Shown in pieces: positions 18,084 through 25,972 of a stretch of DNA of 64,000 nucleotides (position 1 is the first letter of the stretch; the number at the start of each line of letters is the position of its first letter). The position numbers and the translations under genes were made by a program. The DNA lies in contig NZ_VDMN01000003.1 of NCBI RefSeq assembly GCF_006335145.1, positions 248,001 to 312,000 of the forward strand, in the 5' to 3' direction. Below the pieces are notes generated by a model. That model saw nothing but the letters and a program-made list of their open reading frames with translations. It ran no database searches and was not told the DNA's origin. This stretch comes from Aliirhizobium smilacinae (lineage in GTDB: Bacteria > Pseudomonadota > Alphaproteobacteria > Rhizobiales > Rhizobiaceae).

Positions 18084-20633
18084 TCACTCAGCCGTTAAAA
18101 CCGCAAATGGGTGATCTGCGAAGGCCCAGTTGACCGATGCGTCATCACCGAAGTCAAAGCTGCGGCCCGTAAATATGTCCCGGTAACGCCGTCCGCCAAG
18201 AGATGGAGGCAGGGCTACACGCGTTTCCGCCCAATGCGAGGAGCGCGATGAGTCGAGATCGTGCAGTGCTTCCAGTACAAGCCGGGGGGCAAGGACCAGA
18301 ACCGCATTGCGATCATCATGGCGGGCAAAGGCGACGATGTTTTTCGCGCGGACGCCGTTGGTTTCCAGCGGAAGATATTTTCCTTCTCGGAAGAGGTTTG
18401 GCAGATCCCTGCGAAGTTTTGAGATCGCACCGATCACCTGCTGCTTCAGGCGACCACTCAGCCATTCGTCCTCGTCGATGGAGTTGAGCTTTCCGCCCGC
18501 CGAAAACTGTCCCGCCAGTGCCTCGAAATCCGGTTCCCGGCGGTTGTCGGGATCGACCAGCGACAGATCGCTTGTTTCGCTCCCCTGATAGATGTCCGGC
18601 ACGCCAGGTGCGGTCAGTTTGATCAGTGTCTGGGTGATGGAATTGACGCTGCCGGCGCGGGTGAAGGGGCGAAGGGTGGCGGTGAAATCGCCGAGAAAGT
18701 CCTGGTTGTCATGCGAGAGCATCGTGTGAATGTAGTCGTGCACAGCCGCTTCGTAGTCCGCATTTCCATCCGCCCAGTTCGTCCGGAGTTTCGCCTCGCG
18801 AATCGCCTTTTCGGCGAAGGCCTGAAAACGCTCCTCCAGCAGCGCAAGGCCTTCGGCATCGCCGGGCGAAAGGTCGGATGGCCAGACGCCGGCAAGCGCC
18901 TGGTACAACATCCATTCCACCGCCGGTTCCGGCGCGGGGCCATCGTCAAGCTGCTTTACGGCGGCACTGTTTGTCCGCCGCCAGCGCTCGACGGCATCTG
19001 CCCAGACCTGCGGCGCCTCGCTCAATGCATGAAGCCTTGCGCGGGCGTCTTCTCCACGTTTCGTATCGTGCGTGGACGTGCTGGAGATGGCGTCCGGCTG
19101 CAGCTTCTGTCGTTCGATCATCTGTGCATGGAAACGGTCGAGCGAAAAATCCCGCGACAAAGGTTCCGCACCGACCTCGTTCAGCGCGATCAAGGCGTGG
19201 TGGCGGAAGAACAGCGTGTCCTCGACCGACTTTGCCATCAGCGGCCCGGTGAGCTGCTGGAAGCGGGTACGGAATGTCGATGCCTTGTCCGAGAGTGCGG
19301 TCGGAACGTCTCCGTTCAGGATGCTCGTCAGGAAGGGCAGGGCGGTGAGATCTGCGGGTGACGGGGATCGCTTTATGTGAGCGATGACTTTTTCCAGCAT
19401 CTGCCGGCCTTCGGGCGGCATACCGGCTTGGGTTCCGTAGGTGCGATAGACGGGGAAGGTGACGAGCAACTCCCGCAGCCCCGCCTTGATCGTTTCGGGC
19501 GAGAGGGATGTGGTGTCCGGCAGTTCCTCATGTATCGATTCAGCAAGCTTGACGAGGGTGGCAAGTTCGCCGGCGAAGTTGTTGTCCGCCATCAGCAATT
19601 TGGCGGCGCGCAGCTCCTTTTCCATATCCGGAACGGTGCCGATCACGGCTGCATAAGCGGCATCGAGCTGGCTCAGCTTTTCCCCGTCGACCAAAGCATC
19701 GGAAAGGGTTGCGATGAATTCGTAACCGGTCGTGCCGGAGATCGGCCAGTCGGGCGAGACATCCTCACCTTCGCCGAGGATCTTTTCGACCGTGATGTAG
19801 CAGTCGGGGCCGGCTTCCTGCCGCAGGCGTTCGAGATAGGCCTTGGGATCGACAAGCCCGTCGACATGATCGACGCGCAGGCCATCGACAACGCCTGCGC
19901 GGACGAGATCCAAGATGAGGCGATGGGTATCATCGAACACGACGTCATCCTCGACGCGGATACCTGCGAGCCCGGTGATCTCGAAGAAGCGGCGATAGGA
20001 GAGGTCACGCGGCGCGTCCCGCCAGGATGTCAGCCGATAGGATTGCCGGTCGTGAAGTTCGGCGATGGCTGCTCTGTCGGTAAGCTGCAGAACTTCCGAC
20101 TCGCTTCCCACATAGGTTTCCGGGTTGAGGGGATAGAAAGTTTCGTAATAGGCCAGCGCCGGCTTTCCGGTCCTCGGGTGCGGCTTTACCGAAATTTCGT
20201 CGGCCTCGAGCACCTTTTCGAACGTATCGCCAAGGAATGGCAGGGTGAGGCGCCGGGACCAGTCGATGTCGAAATGGCGAGCATAGCCGCTGTTTTCGCC
20301 ATGCTCGACCACATCCCGCCACCATGGGTTTTCAAGCGAGGCGGCCATGTGGTTCGGCACGATGTCGAGGATCAGGCCCAGGCCTTCGGCCTTGAGCGTC
20401 GCCACCATGCGATCGAAACCTGCACGGCCGTCGATCGCGGGGTCGATCTCGTTGGCGTCAGTGACGTCATAACCGTGGGTCGAACCGGTCGTGGCGGTGA
20501 AGACCGGCGAGGCATAGAGATGACTGATTCCGAGGCGCTTCAAATAGGGCACTAGGCTGGCTGCGCGGTCGAAGGTCATGCCATTGCGGAACTGGATGCG
20601 GTAGGTGGCGGTCGGGATCATGCGGCGGCTCAC
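18084..20633 (-). CDS. treY: Malto-oligosyltrehalose synthase TreY
   Basis: Isomerises the reducing-end alpha-1,4 bond of maltodextrins or glycogen ends to alpha-1,1, giving maltooligosyl trehalose; cytoplasmic GH13 enzyme. At 849 aa it is within the family range. The N-terminal PTATYRIQFRNGMTFD, SHLYASPVF and HGYDVTD blocks, LILDIVPNHMA, GLRVDHVDGLVDP and the late PGVPDIYQGSE are TreY-typical. The start GTG at 20633 overlaps the treZ stop by four bases (GTGA), so the two are translationally coupled. treX is not in the window. Expression is probably driven by the stress promoter before treZ. Confidence 0.95.
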   Translation of the reverse strand: MSRRMIPTATYRIQFRNGMTFDRAASLVPYLKRLGISHLYASPVFTATTGSTHGYDVTDANEIDPAIDGRAGFDRMVATLKAEGLGLILDIVPNHMAASLENPWWRDVVEHGENSGYARHFDIDWSRRLTLPFLGDTFEKVLEADEISVKPHPRTGKPALAYYETFYPLNPETYVGSESEVLQLTDRAAIAELHDRQSYRLTSWRDAPRDLSYRRFFEITGLAGIRVEDDVVFDDTHRLILDLVRAGVVDGLRVDHVDGLVDPKAYLERLRQEAGPDCYITVEKILGEGEDVSPDWPISGTTGYEFIATLSDALVDGEKLSQLDAAYAAVIGTVPDMEKELRAAKLLMADNNFAGELATLVKLAESIHEELPDTTSLSPETIKAGLRELLVTFPVYRTYGTQAGMPPEGRQMLEKVIAHIKRSPSPADLTALPFLTSILNGDVPTALSDKASTFRTRFQQLTGPLMAKSVEDTLFFRHHALIALNEVGAEPLSRDFSLDRFHAQMIERQKLQPDAISSTSTHDTKRGEDARARLHALSEAPQVWADAVERWRRTNSAAVKQLDDGPAPEPAVEWMLYQALAGVWPSDLSPGDAEGLALLEERFQAFAEKAIREAKLRTNWADGNADYEAAVHDYIHTMLSHDNQDFLGDFTATLRPFTRAGSVNSITQTLIKLTAPGVPDIYQGSETSDLSLVDPDNRREPDFEALAGQFSAGGKLNSIDEDEWLSGRLKQQVIGAISKLRRDLPNLFREGKYLPLETNGVRAKNIVAFARHDDRNAVLVLAPRLVLEALHDLDSSRSSHWAETRVALPPSLGGRRYRDIFTGRSFDFGDDASVNWAFADHPFAVLTAE

Positions 20634-22444
20634 AGGGCTTCGAAGCTGACAAGGATGGAATTGGGCGTAAGTTCGGTCACCCGGTCCGGATGATCTTTTT
20701 TCGGCCAGGCGTAGAACGCTCTGCCCTGCATGTCGGGGACAGCTTTTGCCGTCTCACCGATATTGATCACCAGTGCGAGCCTGCCCTTCGGGAATTGCCA
20801 GGAGACGGCGAGAAACCCTTTATCAGTCTCTATCACCTTGCCGGTGCCGCCGGGCGCGGATCCGAGCAGCGGCACAACGATCTTGCTTCTCTGGCTCAGG
20901 AGATCCCTGGTGAAGTCGAGCCAGTCGCGGTTCTCTGCAGACTTCAGCTTGCCCCAATCAAGTCTGGATGCTTCGAACGTCTTTTTCGCATTCGGATCCG
21001 GTACCGTTTCGCCTTCGTGGCCGGCATGGCCCTCGAATTCCCTTGCCCGGCCCTCACGCACGGCCCTGGCCAGATCGCCGTGGAAATCGGTGAAGAACAG
21101 GAACGGGTTCGTCTCGCCATATTCCTCGCCCATGAAGATCAGCGGGATATGCGGGGAGAACAGAAGCATTGCGAGCAGCACTTTGGTCCGGTCATCGCCG
21201 GCAAGCGAGATCAACCGTTCGCCCTCAGCGCGGTTGCCCACCTGGTCGTGGTTCTGGATGAAATCGACGAAAGCGACCGGCGGTTGTCCGGTGCTGTCCA
21301 CACCACGCTTTTCGCCCGATTGGGGCGAAACTTCTCCCTGATAGGCAAAACCCTCAGCGAGGCACCGGGCGACGAGCTTTTCCGGGCTTTCGGCGAAATC
21401 CTTGTAATAGGCGTGGGTCTCGCCGGTGGCGAAAACATGAACGGCATTGTGCAGATCGTCATTCCATTCGCCGGTGAAAAGCGGCGCCGAACCGTCCTCG
21501 TCGCGGGGATGGAGGAAGGTGACGTTGCGGCAGTCTTCCGTGGTGAGGTGGATCGGGCGGTCGGTGATCTCGGTGCGTATCCGTTCGGCGATCTCGATCA
21601 GCGCGTGTTTTTCGGATGTGTCCTCGATCTGGTCGATCGCATCGAAACGCAGCCCGTCGAGATGAAATTCCTCCAGCCAGTATAGCGGCGCCTCGGTGAT
21701 GTAGCTGCGCGCTGCATTGACATCATAGGCAATGCCGGCACCCCAGGGCGTCTTCCGTTCCTTGTGAAAGAAGTCGGGCGCCAGCAGCGGCAGGTAATTG
21801 CCCTCCGGCCCGAAGTGATTGAGGACAATGTCGAGAACGACGGATATGCCATGACGGTGGGCGGTATCAACGAATGCTTTGAAATCCTCGGGTGGGCCAT
21901 ACGTAGAATGCGGGGCATAGAGCAGCACGCCGTCATATCCCCAGCCGCGCTTGCCGCCGAACTGCGAGAGCGGCATGACCTCGATCATCGTAATGCCGAG
22001 ATCCGCAAGATAGGGCAGTTTGTCTATGGCTGCGCGAAACGTGCCTTCCGGCGTAAATGTGCCGATATGGAGTTCATAGATGACGGCTTCTTCCCAGGGG
22101 CGACCCTTCCAATCGGTGTCCTGCCAATCGTAATTGGTTGGATCGATGACGAGTGAAGGGCCGTTGACGTCATCCTTCTGGGCGCGTGAGGCCGGGTCAG
22201 GCACAACCATCCCGTCGGCGAGTACGAAATTGTATTCCGTTCCTGCGGACACCCCTGTCGCAAGAAGCTCGAACCAGCCGTCGCGGCTGGCGGTCATCTC
22301 GGTGTCTTCGCCATCGAGGCGGAGCATGACCACATCTTGTCCGGGCGCCCAGAGGCGGAAGCGCACTTCGCCGACTGCAACATATTCCGCGCCCCATGTC
22401 TTTGGAAAAACACGAAACTCCGTGGCCGCGTTGTTATCCATCAT
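20630..22444 (-). CDS. treZ: Malto-oligosyltrehalose trehalohydrolase TreZ
   Basis: Releases free trehalose from the TreY product; GH13 enzyme of 604 aa. The N-terminal carbohydrate-binding-like domain (FRLWAPGQDVVMLRL) is followed by the barrel: LPYLADLGITMIEVMPLSQF, WGYDGVLLYAPHSTYGPPEDF, VVLDIVLNHFGPEGNYL, LDGLRFDAIDQIEDTS and FIQNHDQVGNRAEG. The ATG at 22444 is preferred because the longer TTG start at 22480 would lie inside the -10 element of the EcfG-type promoter. Trehalose is a classic osmotic and desiccation protectant in rhizobia, consistent with stress control. Confidence 0.95.
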   Translation of the reverse strand: MMDNNAATEFRVFPKTWGAEYVAVGEVRFRLWAPGQDVVMLRLDGEDTEMTASRDGWFELLATGVSAGTEYNFVLADGMVVPDPASRAQKDDVNGPSLVIDPTNYDWQDTDWKGRPWEEAVIYELHIGTFTPEGTFRAAIDKLPYLADLGITMIEVMPLSQFGGKRGWGYDGVLLYAPHSTYGPPEDFKAFVDTAHRHGISVVLDIVLNHFGPEGNYLPLLAPDFFHKERKTPWGAGIAYDVNAARSYITEAPLYWLEEFHLDGLRFDAIDQIEDTSEKHALIEIAERIRTEITDRPIHLTTEDCRNVTFLHPRDEDGSAPLFTGEWNDDLHNAVHVFATGETHAYYKDFAESPEKLVARCLAEGFAYQGEVSPQSGEKRGVDSTGQPPVAFVDFIQNHDQVGNRAEGERLISLAGDDRTKVLLAMLLFSPHIPLIFMGEEYGETNPFLFFTDFHGDLARAVREGRAREFEGHAGHEGETVPDPNAKKTFEASRLDWGKLKSAENRDWLDFTRDLLSQRSKIVVPLLGSAPGGTGKVIETDKGFLAVSWQFPKGRLALVINIGETAKAVPDMQGRAFYAWPKKDHPDRVTELTPNSILVSFEAL

Positions 22445-22479
22445 GTGACCCGGTCCCCTGTTGTCAAACGAAACCGGCA

Positions 22480-22504
22480 AACGGAAAACGCGCCCGGTAG
22501 TTCC
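22480..22504 (-). promoter_or_regulatory. EcfG/RpoE2-type promoter of treZ-treY
   Basis: On the minus strand GGAAC (22504-22500), 16 bases, then CGTT (22483-22480). This is an exact GGAAC-N16-CGTT match ending 35 bases before the treZ ATG. Confidence 0.72.
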
Positions 22505-22541
22505 ATACCGGCCGCGTTATTTGGAAGGCTTGAAGCCTCAT

Positions 22542-23318
22542 TCAAAGATCCAGCAGCGCGTAGGCCTTGCCGGTCGGCTTCTGTATGTGGGAGGCGACGT
22601 TGTAGACCGGGGCTCCGCCGGGGGTTCTGCCCTCGTAGGTGCCGCGATGGGCGTGACCATGGACCACGGCCTTCACCGGGAAACGATCGATGGTTTCCGC
22701 CAGGCGCGACGAGCCGAGGAAGGGGAAAATTTCCGGGGGCTCACCCTCGACCGTCTGCTGGATCGGCGCATAATGAAGGACGACCATGGCACGTTCCGAG
22801 CGAACCTGCCGCAACGCGTTTTCGAGCCGCATCGTCTCCTCGACGCTTTCAGCCACCATCGCCTTGATCGCTGGCTCACCGAAGGAGCCGAGCATGTAAC
22901 GGCCGAAACCGCCGGCAAAACCTTTGACACCGGCAAAACCGACGCCATCGATCTCGACCGCCTGGCCTTCGAGCAGATGCACGCCGGCATCCTTGATGAT
23001 CGCTTTCACCTCGTCGACATGGCCGCATTCGTAATCGTGGTTGCCGAGCACGCCGACCATAGGGATGGAGCAGGAGCGTAGGTCGGCCGCCAGGATTTCG
23101 GCCTCTGCCGGTTTGCCGAGATCGGTGAGGTCACCGGTCAGCACAAGGATATCGGCTTCCTGCGATATTTCGCTGAAAAGCTCCTTGTAGGAGACCGAGC
23201 CGTGTTCCTTGACATGCAGATCGCCAACGGCGGCTATGCGCAGCGTGCCGTTGGCTTTCTTTGCCGTATTGGAATTGTCTTTATTGGAATTGTCTTTTTT
23301 ATCCGGCGCCTTGGTCAC
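22542..23318 (-). CDS. Calcineurin-like metallophosphoesterase
   Basis: A 258-aa dinuclear-metal phosphoesterase, cytoplasmic. All family motifs are intact: AVGDLHV (D-x-H), LTGDLTDLG (GDxxD), LGNHDYECG (GNHD), VVLHYAP and VVHGHAHRG (GHxH). A Lys/Asn-rich N-terminal stretch precedes the domain. The start GTG at 23318 has GGAGG six bases upstream. It overlaps the stop of the nucleotidyltransferase gene by four bases (GTGA), so the two proteins are made together. The substrate is unknown: phosphodiesters of nucleotides or modified macromolecules are possible. The much longer open frame upstream is an antisense artefact. Confidence 0.88.
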   Translation of the reverse strand: MTKAPDKKDNSNKDNSNTAKKANGTLRIAAVGDLHVKEHGSVSYKELFSEISQEADILVLTGDLTDLGKPAEAEILAADLRSCSIPMVGVLGNHDYECGHVDEVKAIIKDAGVHLLEGQAVEIDGVGFAGVKGFAGGFGRYMLGSFGEPAIKAMVAESVEETMRLENALRQVRSERAMVVLHYAPIQQTVEGEPPEIFPFLGSSRLAETIDRFPVKAVVHGHAHRGTYEGRTPGGAPVYNVASHIQKPTGKAYALLDL

Positions 23319-24202
23319 GCAGGGCCTCCTTCTCTGGTTTCCTCGTCCACGCCCTCGCGAAGATCGCCTTCGCCGCCAACATCGGCGAAACCCCATTCCT
23401 TCACGTCGATCTCGAAATCGACCCGGCTGAACATCCGGCCACGACAGATCTTCATCTGCGGCAGCGGCAGTTCGCGCTGCGCCTTCAGCCGGTCGAGCAG
23501 CTCGTCCAGCAACCAGTCCGGCACCTTGTCGCGCTCGGTTGGGTAGATCCAGCGGAAGTTGAGGAGGTGGATGAGCAGCACTTCCCAGTGCACTTCCATG
23601 TGGTTGAGAAGCCGGTCCCAATCGATCTGGTCATGGGCGCGCAGGATCATATGGACGATGTCGCCGCCATCGTAACGGTGGCGCAGCTGCACGAAACATT
23701 TCGACCAGATCAGCTCGGTCGGCGCGATGATGCGCACCTTGTGGCCGTTCATCTCGATCTGGTTGGCGTTTTCGAACCAGCTCTCGCTGATCGGCATCGT
23801 GCCGTTCGAGGCCGCAAAAATGACGTCGCAAAAATGACGACCCTTCTTGATCTTGCCGAGCCAGCGATCGTCCTCAACTTCGATCTCGTAACCCTTTTCC
23901 TGGAAATGGGCGAGAATGCGGGCGTAATCGCCGGCCTTGCAGAAGATATCGAGATCCTTCGTCGGGCGGGTGATGCCCGTATAGGCGCTGATCGCGAAGG
24001 TGCCTGCCAGCAGGAATGGGATGTGGCAGGCGACCAGATCTTCGAGCGCTTCGGACACGAATGCTTCTGCATCCGCGTCGGCAAGTGTCGGGGCGGCCTT
24101 TACCTCCATCCCCGGCATCAGGTGCAGGGGATGGGTGCCGCGTTCCCTATCCGGTTCGGTCGTCGGCCCCGACTTCGTCGTCGGTATCGTGTCGGCGTCC
24201 AT
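23315..24202 (-). CDS. Nucleotidyltransferase-superfamily protein, hypothetical
   Basis: A 295-aa protein with a polymerase-beta-like nucleotidyltransferase core. LLAGTFAISAYTG corresponds to the hG[GS] helix, DLDIF gives the paired Asp motif, and CDVIFAA can supply the third acidic residue. The C-terminal part (WDRLLNHMEVHWEVLLIHLL) is helical, as in MNT/AbiEii-like proteins. GAACGGAGGCAGCC is a strong ribosome binding site. It is translationally coupled to the metallophosphoesterase. An imperfect EcfG-type promoter lies 30 bases before the ATG. Substrate unknown; a role in modifying RNA, protein or a small molecule during stress is inference. Confidence 0.75.
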   Translation of the reverse strand: MDADTIPTTKSGPTTEPDRERGTHPLHLMPGMEVKAAPTLADADAEAFVSEALEDLVACHIPFLLAGTFAISAYTGITRPTKDLDIFCKAGDYARILAHFQEKGYEIEVEDDRWLGKIKKGRHFCDVIFAASNGTMPISESWFENANQIEMNGHKVRIIAPTELIWSKCFVQLRHRYDGGDIVHMILRAHDQIDWDRLLNHMEVHWEVLLIHLLNFRWIYPTERDKVPDWLLDELLDRLKAQRELPLPQMKICRGRMFSRVDFEIDVKEWGFADVGGEGDLREGVDEETREGGPA

Positions 24203-24232
24203 GGCTGCCTCCGTTCATTCGTTGCCTCAAGC

Positions 24233-24258
24233 AACACGCAAGACGGCAAAGAAGTTCC
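24233..24258 (-). promoter_or_regulatory. Probable EcfG/RpoE2-type promoter of nucleotidyltransferase operon
   Basis: On the minus strand GGAAC (24258-24254), 19 bases, then TT (24234-24233), preceded by G (GTT). This is the longer of the two spacings allowed for rhizobial RpoE2. It ends 30 bases before the ATG. Confidence 0.5.
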
Positions 24259-24274
24259 GCCGAGGCGTGGCCGG

Positions 24275-24496
24275 CTACCCCTTCTCGGGGTTGTCGGCAT
24301 TTGCCATCGGGCTGGCGTGGCCATCCGGTTGATCGCCGTCTTCGCGCTGGTCGACATCCTCCAGGTCGGTCTCGACGAGATAGGTATCGATATTGCCGAG
24401 CCGTGCGGCTTCCTTCAGCGCTTCCGGGTTGGTGGTATCGCGCTGTTCGCGGTCGATGCCGCCGATCTCGCCGGTTTTCGAAGCGTTCGTGCTCAT
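24275..24496 (-). CDS. 73-residue acidic protein, hypothetical
   Basis: A small, soluble, strongly acidic protein (many Asp and Glu; MSTNASKTGEIGG at the start, TYLVETDLEDVDQRED in the middle). It has no cysteine, no hydrophobic helix, and is likely disordered. AAAGGAACAGGCC precedes the ATG. A GGAAC-N18-TT promoter lies 58 bases upstream, divergent from the promoter of the DUF3008 gene. The composition and control fit a small stress-induced protein; no family recognised. Confidence 0.65.
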   Translation of the reverse strand: MSTNASKTGEIGGIDREQRDTTNPEALKEAARLGNIDTYLVETDLEDVDQREDGDQPDGHASPMANADNPEKG

Positions 24497-24554
24497 GGCC
24501 TGTTCCTTTCAGTTATCTGTCCCGTCCGGAGAAGATCTGCAGACGTCGACAGAC

Positions 24555-24579
24555 AACCTTTCGCAGGAACGGAGGTTCC
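24555..24579 (-). promoter_or_regulatory. EcfG/RpoE2-type promoter of 73-residue protein gene
   Basis: On the minus strand GGAAC (24579-24575), 18 bases, TT (24556-24555) within AGGTT. It ends 58 bases before the ATG. Confidence 0.55.
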
Positions 24580-24592
24580 ACGCTTGTCGATT

Positions 24593-24618
24593 GGAACGAA
24601 AAGCCATGTCAGGCGGTT
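24593..24618 (+). promoter_or_regulatory. EcfG/RpoE2-type promoter of DUF3008 gene
   Basis: GGAAC at 24593-24597, 19 bases, TT at 24617-24618 (CGGTT). It ends 32 bases before the ATG and lies 14 bases from the oppositely directed promoter. Confidence 0.6.
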
Positions 24619-24650
24619 GGTTTGCCAGCAACTGAATGACGGAGGCAGAT

Positions 24651-24839
24651 ATGCCGGCAAAATCGAAAGCACAGCAGAAAGCAGCAGGCGCGGCGCTCGC
24701 CGCCAAGCGCGGCGATGTCAAGAAAAGCACGCTCAAGGGCGCGTCGAAGGAAATGGAAAAGTCGATGAGCGAAAAGCAGCTGGAGGATTTTGCCTCGACC
24801 AAGCGCAAGGGCAAGCCGGAGCACGTCGCGCATCACTGA
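24651..24839 (+). CDS. DUF3008 family small basic protein
   Basis: A 62-aa Lys/Ala-rich soluble protein of the DUF3008 family. It begins MPAKSKAQQKAAGAALAAKR and carries KGASKEMEKSMSEKQLEDFA and TKRKGKPEHV, which are family-typical. The ATG at 24651 follows GGAGGCAGAT; the in-frame ATG at 24636 has no such site. Similar small proteins in other bacteria are stress-induced and abundant, without a known mechanism. It has its own promoter and terminator. Confidence 0.88.
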   Translation: MPAKSKAQQKAAGAALAAKRGDVKKSTLKGASKEMEKSMSEKQLEDFASTKRKGKPEHVAHH

Positions 24840-24874
24840 TATCACGTTTTCCGGTCCGAACCCGGACTTCCCGG

Positions 24875-24909
24875 AAAGGCGGGTGCAGCAGCAGGCACCC
24901 GCCTTTTTC
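24875..24909 (+). terminator. Rho-independent terminator after DUF3008 gene
   Basis: AAAGGCGGGTGC pairs perfectly with GCACCCGCCTTT around a 7-base loop, followed by TTC. It also lies just downstream of the convergent hutX gene and may serve both strands. Confidence 0.88.
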
Positions 24910-24931
24910 ATTTTCATTCAGCCTTGAGATT

Positions 24932-25450
24932 TCAGCTGTATTTGGCGCGCAGGGCCTCGAATTTTGCAAGCTGCCCGGTCAGCAACTCGCGTGCTTCGTC
25001 ACGCTTGACGAAAACCTTGAACATCGGTGCGCCCTTGCCATTCATGAACCAGACGGAACAGGAGCGGCGACCGTGGAATGCGCGATCGACGAATGTGATC
25101 GAGGCGCAATTGTCTTTCTTGATGTGACCACCGATTGGGCTGTCGCTGTGGATGTTGAACCATCCATGGCTTTCCGATCCGGTTGGCAGCTCGCCGTCGA
25201 TTTCAGCCACGACGTCTTCCGTATGGACGAGGAAGAGCACGACGCCCCAAGTGGTCAGCTCGGTCCAGATGTCGTCGAAGCTTTCCTTAGGCGCGATGAC
25301 GGCCGAGCCTTGGGGAAGGATTTCTAGGATTTCTGCGGTGGTCACGTTAGCTGCGGCCGCGATCGACTCGACGATGCCGTCGGGCTTTTCGGCCAATGCC
25401 GCCAGTGCGCGTTCGCGACGGTCCGGCGTGATTTCGGAAATAGCGTTCAT
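24932..25450 (-). CDS. hutX: Haem utilisation protein HutX (ChuX family)
   Basis: Cytosolic haem-binding protein of 172 aa. An N-terminal helical segment (ERALAALAEKPDGIVESIAAAANV) and DDIWTELTTWGVVLFLVHTEDVVAEI followed by HGWFNIHSD are HutX/ChuX-typical. It is thought to carry or buffer incoming haem for the degrading enzyme. It lies 9 bases after the hmuQ-like gene with GAGG before its ATG, so the two form one unit. It may replace HmuS, which is absent from this locus. Confidence 0.88.
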   Translation of the reverse strand: MNAISEITPDRRERALAALAEKPDGIVESIAAAANVTTAEILEILPQGSAVIAPKESFDDIWTELTTWGVVLFLVHTEDVVAEIDGELPTGSESHGWFNIHSDSPIGGHIKKDNCASITFVDRAFHGRRSCSVWFMNGKGAPMFKVFVKRDEARELLTGQLAKFEALRAKYS

Positions 25451-25459
25451 GCTGAAACC

Positions 25460-25807
25460 TCAGGCCGCATCGGCGGCGCGAACGCCGTTCTTGTCTTCGT
25501 GGATGATGACTTCGAAGCCTTCGAAATGCGGGCCTGAAAGATATTCGATCTTGCCGCGGTTATTGCCGGCATTGGCATGAGCGGCACGGAATTGTTCCGA
25601 CGTCGTCCATGCCTTGAAATGCTCGAATGTTTCCCACACGGTGTGGGATGCATAGAGGGAGTGATCCTCTGCCTTGGGACCTTTCAGCATATGGAATTCG
25701 ATGTAGCCCGGCAGTTCGGCGAGGCGGCCCTGCCGGTCGCGCCAGACGGCTTCAAACGCCTCTTCATAACCCGGCACGACCCGAAAACGGTTCATTGCAA
25801 TATACAT
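25460..25807 (-). CDS. hmuQ: Haem-degrading monooxygenase (HmuQ/IsdG-like ABM domain)
   Basis: A 115-aa antibiotic-biosynthesis-monooxygenase-fold protein. The start MYIAMNRFRVVPGYEEAFE, the KGPKAEDHSLYASHTVWETFEHFKAW block (probable haem-ligand His and conserved Trp) and FEGFEVI match the rhizobial HmuQ/HmuD and IsdG group, which open haem and release iron. Divergent from hmuTUV, it is the obvious next step after uptake. GAGGGAAGTTTTCG is a good ribosome binding site. The gene symbol is by analogy. Confidence 0.82.
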   Translation of the reverse strand: MYIAMNRFRVVPGYEEAFEAVWRDRQGRLAELPGYIEFHMLKGPKAEDHSLYASHTVWETFEHFKAWTTSEQFRAAHANAGNNRGKIEYLSGPHFEGFEVIIHEDKNGVRAADAA

Positions 25808-25893
25808 CGAAAACTTCCCTCACTTAAGTTTCACTTGCCAGTCAAGATATCTGCCGGCTCTCACCTTGAAAAGCCAAAAAAACTTGCGTAGTC

Positions 25894-25911
25894 AACTCAA
25901 GTTATTGAGTT
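25894..25911. promoter_or_regulatory. Inverted repeat in hmuQ-hmuT divergent promoter region
   Basis: AACTCAA-GTTA-TTGAGTT, a perfect 7-bp inverted repeat, lies 62 bases before the hmuT ATG. It matches neither the Irr iron-control element nor a TGA-N9-TCA RirA operator as I know them. It is a candidate operator for an iron- or haem-responsive regulator. Confidence 0.4.
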
Positions 25912-25972
25912 TTGAAGCATTGCCCAGTCTTGTTTTCCCCGGATCTGCGGCAAAGCCAAAGGGTGGATCATC

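Noticed and set aside
22445..22480. N-terminal extension of treZ to the TTG at 22480
   Set aside because: The TTG falls in the -10 element of the EcfG-type promoter, so it would not be in the transcript with a usable leader.
23261..25327. 688-codon plus-strand frame across three minus-strand genes
   Set aside because: It spans the ends of unrelated genes and two intergenic spaces and conflicts with well-supported coding frames and promoters.
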